DNA of 64,000 nucleotides from Paenibacillus sp. Soil750 (GTDB lineage: Bacteria; Bacillota; Bacilli; Paenibacillales; NBRC-103111), in the NCBI RefSeq assembly GCF_001428045.1, contig NZ_LMSD01000012.1, forward strand, positions 124,101-188,100. The letters are read 5' to 3'. The notes under the pieces are model-generated. The model worked only from the letters and a program-made list of their open reading frames with translations. It searched no databases and was not told the origin of the DNA. Positions 1 through 8,037 of this stretch are shown here, piece by piece. Numbering within the stretch: position 1 is the stretch's first letter; each line of letters opens with the position of its first letter. The translations under genes were made by a program, and so were the position numbers.

Positions 1-358
1 TTCCACCCGCATTGCTTCTAGATCCTTCAGGAAAAACACCTAGCATATTGCCATCACGCAGCAGCTGTACAGCAAGTCGAATCGACTCTCTGCTTACGCC
101 TCCGCGTTTAACTGGGAATGCGCCTACTTTAGATATGATAGACCCAAGTACTGGTATATCAAACAGCTCCGCCTTGGCCATGAAATGCACCTTGCGGCGC
201 AGTGGTGAACCTAAGAATGGTGGGTCTAAGAAGCTAGTATGATTACCACACAAAACAACTGCCCCTTGCGTTGGAACATTTTCCATGCCGATAGCACGCA
301 TTCGGAAAAAAACGGTGAAAATAAATCGAAATAAGGCTCTTCCGATGCGATATAGCAT
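1..358 (-). CDS. plsC: 1-acyl-sn-glycerol-3-phosphate acyltransferase (partial, N-terminal part)
   Basis: The reverse strand gives about 119 residues starting with MLYRIGRALF; the rest lies beyond the left edge. Visible are the acyltransferase HX4D box (NHTSFLDPP) and the later FPEGSR box, the two main signatures of PlsC/LPLAT enzymes, which transfer the second acyl chain onto lysophosphatidate at the membrane in phospholipid synthesis. The ATG at 358-356 follows the cmk stop by two bases, so the two genes are probably cotranscribed and translationally coupled, an arrangement common in Bacillales. The C-terminus cannot be judged here. Confidence 0.9.
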   Translation of the reverse strand, partial: MLYRIGRALFRFIFTVFFRMRAIGMENVPTQGAVVLCGNHTSFLDPPFLGSPLRRKVHFMAKAELFDIPVLGSIISKVGAFPVKRGGVSRESIRLAVQLLRDGNMLGVFPEGSRSNAGG

Positions 359-360
359 CT

Positions 361-1044
361 TTATTTGCCACCTCCGACTTTGTCCTTGCAAAGTCCAAGA
401 ATTTCTTCCACTACTTCTTCAATCGTCATTGATGTACTGTCCATCAACACGGCATCATGCGCCCTACGCAGTGGTGAAATTTCCCTCGCCTCATCGAATT
501 GATCGCGACGTGCGATATCCTGCTCCAATTCGGAAAGAGTCAGTGTATTCGTACCACTGTTTTCTAATTCCTTGAATCGGCGCTCAGCACGTTCCTTCAC
601 ACTCGCGGTTAAGAAAACCTTGATCTCTGCATCTGGCATGACATGTGTACCAATGTCACGGCCGTCCATGACTACGCCTTTGGAAACAGTCATTTGCTGC
701 TGTAGCGCAACTAACAAATGACGTACAGCGCCATAGCTGGCAATTTGTGAAACATGTGTCGTTACATCCGTTGAACGAATCGCTTTCGTCACATCAACAC
801 CATCTACGATGACCTGTTGCCCTTCATCTCCAGGGATGAGCTCAATCTGCATTCGATTGGCTAACGCAGCCACTTCTGTTTCTTGCTCAGGTAGCAGCCC
901 TTCTTGCTGTACTTTCCACGTTACTGCTCGATACATGGCTCCTGTATCCACGTAAATGAAACCAAGTGCACCGGCAACTAGCCGTGCTATGGTGCTTTTA
1001 CCGGCTCCAGCAGGACCATCTATGGCAATATTGAACTTATCCAA
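361..1044 (-). CDS. cmk: Cytidylate kinase
   Basis: 227 residues, normal length for CMP/dCMP kinase, which phosphorylates CMP and dCMP with ATP in the cytoplasm. The Walker A loop GPAGAGKST is at residues 10-18, followed by DTGAMYRAVT, MDGRDIGT and RRDQFDEARE, all typical of bacterial Cmk. The start is a TTG at 1044, preceded by AGGAGG nine bases upstream; no better ATG exists. A terminator lies just upstream, so cmk-plsC probably have their own promoter. The gene order ypeB-ypfA-ypfB-cmk matches B. subtilis. Confidence 0.96.
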   Translation of the reverse strand: MDKFNIAIDGPAGAGKSTIARLVAGALGFIYVDTGAMYRAVTWKVQQEGLLPEQETEVAALANRMQIELIPGDEGQQVIVDGVDVTKAIRSTDVTTHVSQIASYGAVRHLLVALQQQMTVSKGVVMDGRDIGTHVMPDAEIKVFLTASVKERAERRFKELENSGTNTLTLSELEQDIARRDQFDEAREISPLRRAHDAVLMDSTSMTIEEVVEEILGLCKDKVGGGK

Positions 1045-1085
1045 GCTGCTGTTCCTCCTAACAATACTTCACAGTACCTTACGAA

Positions 1086-1110
1086 CAAAAAAGCAGGCAC
1101 TTGCCTGCTA
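1086..1110 (-). terminator. Rho-independent terminator after ypfB
   Basis: On the minus strand a perfect 7-bp stem (AGCAGGC / GCCTGCT, four-base loop) runs into TTTTTTG. It separates ypfB from cmk. Confidence 0.8.
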
Positions 1111-1183
1111 ATTACTAGAAATTATACCACACAACATGGTCATATGCAAAACTTGGGTTCTATCCTACCTTGATTTCATGCGC

Positions 1184-1408
1184 TTATGAGCGTTCTCTTA
1201 AGGGATGTTCCGGTACGATATATGGTTGCCCTTCGAGTGGCTCGACACGTGTGAAATGCTTGCGAATATACGCATTTTGAAGTAATGCTTGTACACAAAC
1301 TAGTAATATAATAACGAAAATTACAGCTCTAATAATGATCTTCTCTACTTTCGCAGAAAAGCGCAAAAATAACTGTTCATATGGTTCTGTCTCTGGTTCC
1401 TTGGACAT
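1184..1408 (-). CDS. ypfB: YpfB-like small membrane protein (DUF5359 type)
   Basis: 74 residues. A charged N-terminus (MSKEPETEPYEQ) is followed by one membrane segment at about residues 25-45 (IIIRAVIFVIILLVCVQALLQ) and a short polar tail. Size, topology and position between cmk and ypfA match B. subtilis YpfB. Its function is not known. The ATG has GGGAG about nine bases upstream. The assignment rests on position and topology more than on strong motifs. Confidence 0.75.
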   Translation of the reverse strand: MSKEPETEPYEQLFLRFSAKVEKIIIRAVIFVIILLVCVQALLQNAYIRKHFTRVEPLEGQPYIVPEHPLRERS

Positions 1409-1474
1409 GAGATCACACTCCCGCTAGCATCCGATATGCATAGCAGTATACCCTTAGCGTTTATGTCTCAATCC

Positions 1475-2128
1475 CTAGCGTTTGCGAAAATCCATTTGTC
1501 TCTCAAAGCAAAAACGAATCAGTTTCTGCCGCTCTCTATCCGCGATCTCTGCGAATCGAATCATGACTAATTGCTTACCCGTCTCCGTACCTTTCACGCG
1601 TACAACTTCACCTGTAAACGGAATATGCTCGATCGTGCCATTTTTGAATGGCGCAAGTACCCAACAAGATATGATTGCATTTAAGCCTATCGGAATATGA
1701 CCATCACAAATAAATGAAATACCTCCACCGCCAACATCATCCGTCAATCCAATAAATTGGATCTGGTCGTTCAGCTTCACGGCGATTTCTAATTCTGCTA
1801 AAACTCGAAGGAAATTCCTGCGTTGTATTTGCGTAATCGCACTTAACTCTGGGAGTCTTAGTTCGATCAAGCGAATAACATCCTCCGTAAAAGCTACAAC
1901 TTCTGTTGTGAAATAATGCTTCACACCGCCTTGACCTAGGAAATGAGCACTAATCTCATCACCTTGATAAAGTTTTTTCAATCGTCCTGTCTTTTCGTTC
2001 AAAGGGATTTCAATGATAATCGCGCTTTCTGTCACATCCGCAATTCTAGACTTATATTCGATTTTGGACTCTTCTTCATCAATACTGTTCATTTGCATAT
2101 GTAAAATCTGGTTGACCTTAGGAAGCAA
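1475..2128 (-). CDS. ypfA: c-di-GMP-binding PilZ domain protein, YpfA/MotI (YcgR-type) family
   Basis: About 217 residues. An N-terminal YcgR-like flagellar-brake domain (residues 1-95) is followed by a PilZ domain that opens with the arginine motif QRRNFLRV (RxxxR), the c-di-GMP-binding signature. The second PilZ motif, normally (D/N)xSxxG, reads DVGGGG, so the serine is glycine. B. subtilis YpfA (MotI) binds c-di-GMP and clutches the flagellar stator MotA. An upstream GTG at 2137 lies inside the GGAGG sequence, so I prefer the TTG at 2128, eight bases after it (product starts MLPKVNQ). Confidence 0.88.
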   Translation of the reverse strand: MLPKVNQILHMQMNSIDEEESKIEYKSRIADVTESAIIIEIPLNEKTGRLKKLYQGDEISAHFLGQGGVKHYFTTEVVAFTEDVIRLIELRLPELSAITQIQRRNFLRVLAELEIAVKLNDQIQFIGLTDDVGGGGISFICDGHIPIGLNAIISCWVLAPFKNGTIEHIPFTGEVVRVKGTETGKQLVMIRFAEIADRERQKLIRFCFERQMDFRKR

Positions 2129-2187
2129 TTTCCGCACCTCCGCGAAGTAATATGCATTAATTATACCATGACCTCACCATTTAGATA

Positions 2188-2217
2188 GAAAAAAAAGAAG
2201 CAGGATGATATCCTGCC
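2188..2217 (-). terminator. Rho-independent terminator after ypeB
   Basis: Minus strand: perfect stem GCAGGAT / ATCCTGC with a three-base loop, then CTTTTTTTT-like run. It closes ypeB before ypfA. Confidence 0.85.
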
Positions 2218-2225
2218 TCCTCTTC

Positions 2226-3596
2226 CTATGATTTTCCTTTTGCAGCTTCCGCTTGATCTTGACGAATTGTCTCTATTTTCTCTTCCATGCCCATATCTGC
2301 ATTTACATAAACACGATAGATATTGTTATTCATCGTGCCGATAAATTCATGACACAGCACTTCTTCGTCCAGATCATTTTTGATAATCGCAAGCGATTCG
2401 CCAGTCACTTTCATTTTAGAACTCAGTTGCTTACGTGCTTGGTCTACTGTAATTTTCGGTTGACCAATATTGCGTTTCTTTTGTGAATAAATATAATTGG
2501 TCGCTTGTAGCCCCGTTACTTCAAGGGTATCTAAAGCAACTTTAACCGTAACTTGTTCCGGATATATGGTGACATTATTTTCTTTCTTTGCGAATAGAAT
2601 GGTCGCTGTATTCTGATATTGATCGTAACTAATTGCACTTAAATCCTTATACTCATGCTGATCCAGAAATTCATTCGCAATATCTCTTGCTTGACGAAGA
2701 TTAAATTTCGCAGCTGGTACATCACGTGTCTTCATAAAATAGATCAGGTGACCACCTTTTTTGGTGTAATCCATTTGCGTATCCGTTTTGGAAGCATCAT
2801 TGCTTGGAATAACAACACTATAACTTTGAAATTCAGGTGCACTTCCGCCGTTCTCAACAACTTTAATGCCACTTGAATCTTTTACGCCAAGGAAATCAAT
2901 AGCTTTCTTTTTAACTTGATCTGCCGTCATATCATTGCCCGTCAGCATTTTGACATCATTTTTGGAGAACACATTTAAACTGCCTGTCCCCCAATTCAAC
3001 TCATCATATCCACCTACTTGTTTGTCCACAATCTTAAAGCCATCGATAATCGCATTGTCATGCATTTCATTTTCAGATGCGAGCGCCGTCTCCACATCCA
3101 TCCAACGCAAATTATTTGCAATTACTTTATTTTGCACACCCCGAATTTCTTTAGTTATATCAGCAGAATGTGCATACAAGGTGTTCAACGTTTTCATTTC
3201 CGCTTCGGTTAAAGGCTGTTTCGTCATATCGCGAACAGACATGCGGTAAGAGAAATTAGCCATATTCGCTAGGAAATCTTCCGTTTTGTTAAAAGGCAGC
3301 AGCATTAAAGGCAATTGTGTAATGTCACTCTGCGCTTGACTTGTTAAACGCCAAACATTAACCAAACCTTTCCGGTAGGATGGTTCAGAAGTTTCATTTA
3401 CCGCCAATGTATTGCCTAATTCCGTATGTAGCTTATCCATGTGAAAGGACAGGTCATGAAACGCGCGTTGATACTGATTCTCCGCTTTAATTAATATCGT
3501 ATTCTTTTCTTGGTGTTCCAAATACCCCCACACAGAAGCCCCGATTAAAGCCAGCAGTAGAAATGGAAACATGACGATACTTAATCTTTTATACAC
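2226..3596 (-). CDS. ypeB: Germination protein YpeB
   Basis: 456 residues, matching the roughly 450 of B. subtilis YpeB. An N-terminal membrane segment (about residues 8-25) is followed by a helical region and C-terminal PepSY-like repeats, one covering DQYQNTATILFAKKENNVTIYPEQV and the last VDQARKQLSSKMKVTGESLAI. YpeB sits at the spore inner membrane and stabilises the cortex-lytic enzyme SleB in dormant spores. Start is GTG with GGAG seven bases upstream. In B. subtilis sleB lies directly upstream; here that place is taken by a small zinc-ribbon gene and prsW. Confidence 0.93.
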   Translation of the reverse strand: MYKRLSIVMFPFLLLALIGASVWGYLEHQEKNTILIKAENQYQRAFHDLSFHMDKLHTELGNTLAVNETSEPSYRKGLVNVWRLTSQAQSDITQLPLMLLPFNKTEDFLANMANFSYRMSVRDMTKQPLTEAEMKTLNTLYAHSADITKEIRGVQNKVIANNLRWMDVETALASENEMHDNAIIDGFKIVDKQVGGYDELNWGTGSLNVFSKNDVKMLTGNDMTADQVKKKAIDFLGVKDSSGIKVVENGGSAPEFQSYSVVIPSNDASKTDTQMDYTKKGGHLIYFMKTRDVPAAKFNLRQARDIANEFLDQHEYKDLSAISYDQYQNTATILFAKKENNVTIYPEQVTVKVALDTLEVTGLQATNYIYSQKKRNIGQPKITVDQARKQLSSKMKVTGESLAIIKNDLDEEVLCHEFIGTMNNNIYRVYVNADMGMEEKIETIRQDQAEAAKGKS

Positions 3597-3728
3597 AGAA
3601 CTGCTCCTTTCATACCCAATCTTGCGCTTAGTTTTTACGCGTGGAGGCAGGTTTATACAAGATTGTCACAAAATAAACAGCTACTCCGTCCCTCGATAGG
3701 ACAATGGCGTTTATCGATTTGTACATAC

Positions 3729-3757
3729 AAAAAAAGGCCTATTCGGAAGAATGGCCT
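3729..3757 (-). terminator. Rho-independent terminator after the small zinc-ribbon gene
   Basis: Stem AGGCC(t)ATTC / GAATGGCCT with loop GGAA and an A-run on the plus side (T-run on the minus strand). It isolates the upstream gene from ypeB. Confidence 0.7.
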
Positions 3758-3761
3758 CTTG

Positions 3762-3920
3762 CTAACTTTCGGTTTCTATTTCAAAATCGTGCTCATTACT
3801 GCATATGCATTGCCGAAATCCAGTTTCAATCTTATCTTTTTCCTTTTTACCTCGCAATACGAACTTCTCACCACATAACCGACATCGGATCTTCACTTTC
3901 ACGCGCGTCGTTAAAGACAT
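3762..3920 (-). CDS. Small zinc-ribbon-like protein of unknown function
   Basis: 52 residues from the ATG at 3920, chosen because GGGAGG lies six bases upstream; a longer reading to 4013 has no ribosome binding site and would run toward prsW. The protein has a CxxC pair (CRLCGEKF) and a later CxC (QCICSNEHDF), spacing suggestive of one metal-binding ribbon, and many lysines. I do not recognise a named family. It lies between prsW and ypeB, where B. subtilis has sleB, and has its own terminator. Confidence 0.7.
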   Translation of the reverse strand: MSLTTRVKVKIRCRLCGEKFVLRGKKEKDKIETGFRQCICSNEHDFEIETES

Positions 3921-3990
3921 GTATACCCTCCCGGTCTTTCCCCATTCCATGTAATGGAGTTCAACAAATATACAGTCATTATGACCCAAA

Positions 3991-4686
3991 TCATCCCATT
4001 TTAATCTTCTCATCGACAGTTACAACGCGTAAAGGAGAGTGTGCATTAGCACGATCTACACGCCATATCGACCGTAACCATAGAAAAGTCATAAGTGGAA
4101 TCATAATCCAAATCCAGTTGTTTGTGAATATAAGCAAAATATAATCAAATGCACCGTGCCAAGCAATTGGTAGCAACAGGGATATCCATAAATACCTATT
4201 TTGCTTATGAGGAACGAATTTGGCCTTGCCCATGTAATACCCCATCATAACACCAAATAAAGCGTGTCCCGAGACTGGCAATAGCGCGCGAAGCATCAAT
4301 GCCGAGAAAGAAGAAGCATGCAAGAATGCATAAATAATATTCTCCAAGGTTGCAAAGCCAAGACTGACAGCCACCGCATACACAATCCCGTCGTATGGCT
4401 CATCGAAGGCTTCATGACGGAAAATCAAGTGATACAGTAACAACCACTTCAGAAACTCTTCAATTCCTCCTGAGAGAAAAAAAGATGTCATGATCGTGCC
4501 ATTGCCGAACTCCTGGATAAATGCGTTCTGTAGAACCATCGTCGGATAAACGAGAAGTACACCGAAGAGAAACATCCGTATCACTAAATGGATAGGTTCT
4601 GTTTCGTACCGATCCTTTAGATAAAAGTAGGCGAGCAATGAGAGACCTGGTGCTATGGCTGCCAATAAAATAGGCACGATATGCAT
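3991..4686 (-). CDS. prsW: PrsW-family intramembrane metalloprotease
   Basis: 231 residues with seven or eight hydrophobic segments. Family motifs are visible: GGIEEFLKW (the EE motif), then LGFATLENIIYAF, SGHALFGVMMGYYMG and a late WHGAFDY histidine, expected to form the membrane-embedded metal site. In B. subtilis PrsW makes the first cut in the anti-sigma factor RsiW, releasing SigW. The ATG at 4686 has GAGGGGAG about seven bases upstream and begins MHIVPILLAA; the upstream extension to 4761 lacks a ribosome site. The substrate in this organism is unknown; no rsiW is present nearby. Confidence 0.92.
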   Translation of the reverse strand: MHIVPILLAAIAPGLSLLAYFYLKDRYETEPIHLVIRMFLFGVLLVYPTMVLQNAFIQEFGNGTIMTSFFLSGGIEEFLKWLLLYHLIFRHEAFDEPYDGIVYAVAVSLGFATLENIIYAFLHASSFSALMLRALLPVSGHALFGVMMGYYMGKAKFVPHKQNRYLWISLLLPIAWHGAFDYILLIFTNNWIWIMIPLMTFLWLRSIWRVDRANAHSPLRVVTVDEKIKMG

Positions 4687-4786
4687 GTTCCAGCTCCCCT
4701 CTTTTTTGAAATTCATACCTCTATTATAGTCGTTCTGTCTAGACATTTCTACGTGTAACACAAACGACCTTAGTTGCGCATTATGG

Positions 4787-4837
4787 AAAACAAAACAAGC
4801 ATCCTCAAAAACGGTTGTTTTTGGGAGATGCTTGTTT
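4787..4837 (-). terminator. Rho-independent terminator after the mecA-like gene
   Basis: Long hairpin (AACAAGCATC / GATGCTTGTT with an inner CAAAAAC / GTTTTTG stem). T-rich flanks on both strands make it potentially bidirectional. Confidence 0.75.
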
Positions 4838-4867
4838 CATTCTCATGCATCAGGACGTGAGTCCCAA

Positions 4868-5473
4868 TTATTTGAAATGGCGGCAGAGCACCTTAACGGC
4901 ATCATCTGCAATGATGGTTTTCCCGTATTCCTCAAGAACAGCCAAGGTCACTGAAGAAGCTTCACCGAACTCAGACAAGACAGCAATAAGAGCTTGATAC
5001 TTGTTTTCTTCAAGATCTACAGGTTCTAGCTGTAAAATATATTTCCCTTTATACGAATACAGGGTACCGCCTTCCATCAGAAGGGGATTAATTACTTTGG
5101 ATACACGCAGCAGATCTTCAAAATCACGGAAAGCATAGGAGATTAAATCGCTTTGTTCAAGCGTAACTTCCATTTCGTACACTTCTTCAGCTTCATGATC
5201 ATCATACGCATCAGAACTCGCATACAAATCAAGCTTGCCTCTAGTGACGATAACAACCATACCTTGCGCTGGGAGGGCGAATACCTCAACAGCAAGGGGA
5301 CCGGACGGGTCAAATCCGAGCTCCGAATAGGCTTGATCCATCATCTCACTAAACAACTCGTGCACTTTCGGAATTTCTCTCCACATGTCGTCTTTTTGAA
5401 TTCCACGTTCAGTTAAGTCATCGAATGTTAGGAAAATCCGTATCTTATCCTGACTTAAGCGTTCTATTTTCAT
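4868..5473 (-). CDS. mecA: MecA-family adaptor protein
   Basis: 201 residues. The N-terminus MKIERLSQDKIRIFLTFDDLTERG is the diagnostic MecA start and binds substrates; an acidic linker (DAYDDHEAEEVYEME) and a C-terminal ClpC-binding domain with SYKGKYILQLEP follow. MecA proteins deliver substrates such as ComK to the ClpCP protease and affect competence and stress. The ATG at 5473 has AAAGGAGG upstream. It is smaller than B. subtilis MecA (about 218), and whether it corresponds to MecA or the paralogue YpbH cannot be decided here. Confidence 0.88.
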   Translation of the reverse strand: MKIERLSQDKIRIFLTFDDLTERGIQKDDMWREIPKVHELFSEMMDQAYSELGFDPSGPLAVEVFALPAQGMVVIVTRGKLDLYASSDAYDDHEAEEVYEMEVTLEQSDLISYAFRDFEDLLRVSKVINPLLMEGGTLYSYKGKYILQLEPVDLEENKYQALIAVLSEFGEASSVTLAVLEEYGKTIIADDAVKVLCRHFK

Positions 5474-5663
5474 GATAGGATCCTCCTTTGAGCTCTCCAA
5501 CTGGAAAGCTTGCATCGAAAGCATGGTCACCTTATTTCAATCAGAATATGTTAGAAAAATAAAAAGGTGAACCACTAATCAATAAATGGACATGCATCCA
5601 TCTATTGTTTTCACCTATCATGTTAACACTAAATCTTTGTAATTGCACGCTTAAGTTATGTAT

Positions 5664-5710
5664 AAAAAGAAAAAGCACAGCCGGCCCCGTGGGTATGCCA
5701 GACTGTGCTG
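5664..5710 (-). terminator. Rho-independent terminator after the small membrane protein gene
   Basis: Stem AGCACAG / CTGTGCT with an inner GGC/GCC pairing; T-run on the minus strand (plus-strand aaaaagaaaaa). Confidence 0.7.
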
Positions 5711-5721
5711 AGCGCTTATCT

Positions 5722-6033
5722 TTATTGTATTGTTGCGCTGCTAATTTTATTATCCTGCAGGATTTCATTGACAGTTGCCTTCAAACTCGGGTCTTCTTTG
5801 ACGATTTTCTCTACTTGGTTAAAGCCATTTGTACTCGTCGAGGAGAAATTTCGGGCTGTAGATTCTCCAACAGATTTGCTTGTGAACGTTTCTTTGGCCT
5901 TATCCATGACATTGCCCATCGATTGACTAGGTGAGCTAAATGCTGAGAAAAGCATGGATTTACTTTTACGATTGAGATAAATAACAGCAGCCGCGCCTGC
6001 AATGCCACCAAGCATAAATGTTCCTAATTTCAT
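5722..6033 (-). CDS. Small membrane-anchored protein of unknown function
   Basis: 103 residues from the ATG at 6033, which has GGAGGGAG at good spacing. A glycine/alanine-rich N-terminal membrane segment (FMLGGIAGAAAVIYL, about residues 5-20) is followed by a Ser/Thr-rich soluble part. The layout recalls YtxH-like proteins but the defining features are absent. It is a single-gene unit between mecA and the divergent deacetylase gene. No function can be assigned. Confidence 0.7.
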   Translation of the reverse strand: MKLGTFMLGGIAGAAAVIYLNRKSKSMLFSAFSSPSQSMGNVMDKAKETFTSKSVGESTARNFSSTSTNGFNQVEKIVKEDPSLKATVNEILQDNKISSATIQ

Positions 6034-6208
6034 TGGATCTCCCTCCATGATAAGTAGTATCAATCCTTTCTAGGTTGTGCGAGTTTAGAAGTGGTCATAC
6101 ACAACTGAAGAAGGAAAACATAGGAGAATTGACATCTGCGAATTATGGTCTTAATTGTGGTACTATAAGGGATGACCACCATGTAAGGATCTGAGGAGAA
6201 TACGAATT

Positions 6209-7060
6209 ATGAAAAAGAAAGCAAGCACACTATTCCTAACAGTCATGCTTCTATTGGCTGCCTGCAGTGCAGATCAAACCGAAACAAGTCCTGCTGCGAC
6301 TACAAGTGTAGCGCCAGTTGTTCAAGTGACATCAAGCCCAAGTGAATCTCCAACCCCCACCGCGGCTCCTACACCCACACCTTCACCAACACCAACTGCT
6401 CCCGTTCAAGAAGTAGTACAAAAGACCTACCACATGAACAAAAACTATGATATCGTGCCCAATGACCCCAATGGTAATAAAAAAGTCGTCTTATTAACCT
6501 TTGATGATGGACCTAAAGAACAAGCGATGAATCAATCTCTTATTGATATCCTGAACAAACATAAGGCGAAGGCGATCTTCTTCATGAACGGTTATCGTAT
6601 AAAGCAAAAGCCTGAGCTCGTAAAACTTGTTCACGAAAGCGGCAATATCATTGGTAATCATGCTTGGGATCATGACAATATGAAAGATATGCCGAATGAT
6701 AAAATTGATAAACAAGTTGACGATGTTGGGCAAATTGTGAAAGAAATTACAGGTCAGTCCCCACAATTTTTCCGTCCTCCATTTGGCTCAGGTAATGATT
6801 ATTTGAAGTCGAAAATTAAAAACAATAAAATGCTTTACATGACATGGTCGAATGGTTCATTAGATTGGGACATGACGAATAAGAATAATGATTCCAATAA
6901 AGTCATTGAGAATGTCATGCAACAGCTTCACAACGGCAGCAATATTCTCATGCATGAGCTCCCATGGACAGTAGCTGCGCTTGATACGTTGCTTACGAAG
7001 CTCGAGGAAAAAGGTTATACGTTTGTTGATCCCAATGCCATTGAATTAGAAATGAGATAG
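6209..7060 (+). CDS. Polysaccharide deacetylase lipoprotein
   Basis: 283 residues. A lipoprotein signal peptide with lipobox LLAAC (Cys about residue 19) precedes a Ser/Thr/Pro linker (residues 25-70) rich in TPTPSPTPT. Then comes a NodB domain: LLTFDDGPK (catalytic Asp pair), GNHAWDHDNM (metal HxxxH), FFRPPFGSGN and a late MHELPWT histidine. Such enzymes remove acetyl groups from peptidoglycan or other envelope polysaccharides at the outer membrane face. Ribosome site GAGGAG. A TTGACA with a 17-bp spacer and weak -10 lies at 6129-6157. A strong terminator follows. The substrate cannot be told from sequence. Confidence 0.9.
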   Translation: MKKKASTLFLTVMLLLAACSADQTETSPAATTSVAPVVQVTSSPSESPTPTAAPTPTPSPTPTAPVQEVVQKTYHMNKNYDIVPNDPNGNKKVVLLTFDDGPKEQAMNQSLIDILNKHKAKAIFFMNGYRIKQKPELVKLVHESGNIIGNHAWDHDNMKDMPNDKIDKQVDDVGQIVKEITGQSPQFFRPPFGSGNDYLKSKIKNNKMLYMTWSNGSLDWDMTNKNNDSNKVIENVMQQLHNGSNILMHELPWTVAALDTLLTKLEEKGYTFVDPNAIELEMR

Positions 7061-7071
7061 GAATGAACTAA

Positions 7072-7130
7072 GAGCCCTACGCTGCCGCGAATGTTTCGTT
7101 CGTAGCAGCGTAGGGCTCTTTTTATTTTTT
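7072..7130 (+). terminator. Strong rho-independent terminator after the deacetylase gene
   Basis: A 14-bp perfect stem (GAGCCCTACGCTGC and complement) with a 19-base loop, followed by TTTTTATTTTTT. Confidence 0.92.
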
Positions 7131-7341
7131 ACAACGAAGAATTTGAGTACTTGATCCCCCAAACAGTTAAACTCACAACTAAAGCGATAAATAACCAAAG
7201 TAATGTCATATAGAAAAGATTCGTCCATTTGCCTTGCTCCGAAGGGTGTACGGCTCTACGCGGCGGTAAATAGGTATCATCCTCTTGTTTCTCCTCCACG
7301 TCAGGATTCGAACGCGAAGCTACTCTTTCTCCAACACTCAT
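7129..7341 (-). CDS. Small membrane protein coupled to the CPBP protease gene
   Basis: 70 residues. A polar, acidic N-terminal half (SNPDVEEKQEDDTYLPPRR) is followed by one membrane segment (LFYMTLLWLFIALVVSLTVWGI, about residues 43-65). The ATG overlaps the stop of the upstream CPBP gene as ATGA, implying translational coupling. A GGAGG lies 13 bases upstream, rather far, which also fits coupling. Not a family I recognise; it may be a partner of the neighbouring protease. Confidence 0.7.
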   Translation of the reverse strand: MSVGERVASRSNPDVEEKQEDDTYLPPRRAVHPSEQGKWTNLFYMTLLWLFIALVVSLTVWGIKYSNSSL

Positions 7342-7985
7342 GAACCTTGATCTTCCTCCTTGCCAAACCGAAGTATGCAACCCATCACCATATCAATCAT
7401 AAAGTGAGCAATTATTGGTGTCCATAGGCTTCCCGTATGAAGGTAAATCCAACCTAAGCCATAGCTAATACAAAATACCATCCCTGTCATGAGCCAATGC
7501 TGCAGATAGCGAACATGGATTGCGGCAAATAAAATACTAGTCCAGTAAGGTCCCCAAGCATGTTGAATCGCACCACGAAATAGGACCTCTTCACAGACTG
7601 ATACGATGAATGAAATAAGTGCAATATGCCAAAGGGCCCTATTCCCAAAAATCATTTGATTAATGCCACCGTCATCAGATACTTCTTTGGGTACCCATCT
7701 TGAAATAAGTAGGTCAATACCGAGGACAACTACAGCAAATAAACAACCCCAAATGAGGACACGCCAACCACCTTGAAACGACAACGCAGAAAGAATCTTT
7801 GAATTACTCTGAAATAATAGGATGATAATTCCGATAATAAGCGTAAGCAGTTGTGTAATGTAAAGATTCAGCAATAAAGTTTTGTCATTCAGTTCATTGA
7901 TATCAACTTTCCCAATACGAAGGTTTTTAAAATCGAATTTTTTCAAAGGAAGCAGCCTCATTTCCTTATAATATTCCTTTTTCAT
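7338..7985 (-). CDS. CPBP-family intramembrane metalloprotease (CAAX protease type)
   Basis: 215 residues with about six hydrophobic segments. The Abi/CPBP motifs are present: EEVLFRGAIQ (catalytic Glu pair and Arg), then a histidine motif in FAAIHVRYLQH and a final HFMIDMV. These membrane proteases relate to eukaryotic CAAX prenyl proteases and to bacteriocin-immunity proteins; the substrate is not predictable. The ATG at 7985 has only a weak AGG upstream. It forms a two-gene unit with the small membrane gene and is divergent from the gene at 8038. Confidence 0.88.
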   Translation of the reverse strand: MKKEYYKEMRLLPLKKFDFKNLRIGKVDINELNDKTLLLNLYITQLLTLIIGIIILLFQSNSKILSALSFQGGWRVLIWGCLFAVVVLGIDLLISRWVPKEVSDDGGINQMIFGNRALWHIALISFIVSVCEEVLFRGAIQHAWGPYWTSILFAAIHVRYLQHWLMTGMVFCISYGLGWIYLHTGSLWTPIIAHFMIDMVMGCILRFGKEEDQGS

Positions 7986-8037
7986 GCTGATTGACCTATA
8001 CTAAAACAACTATAAGAGACAACAAGGAGCTTGATTT

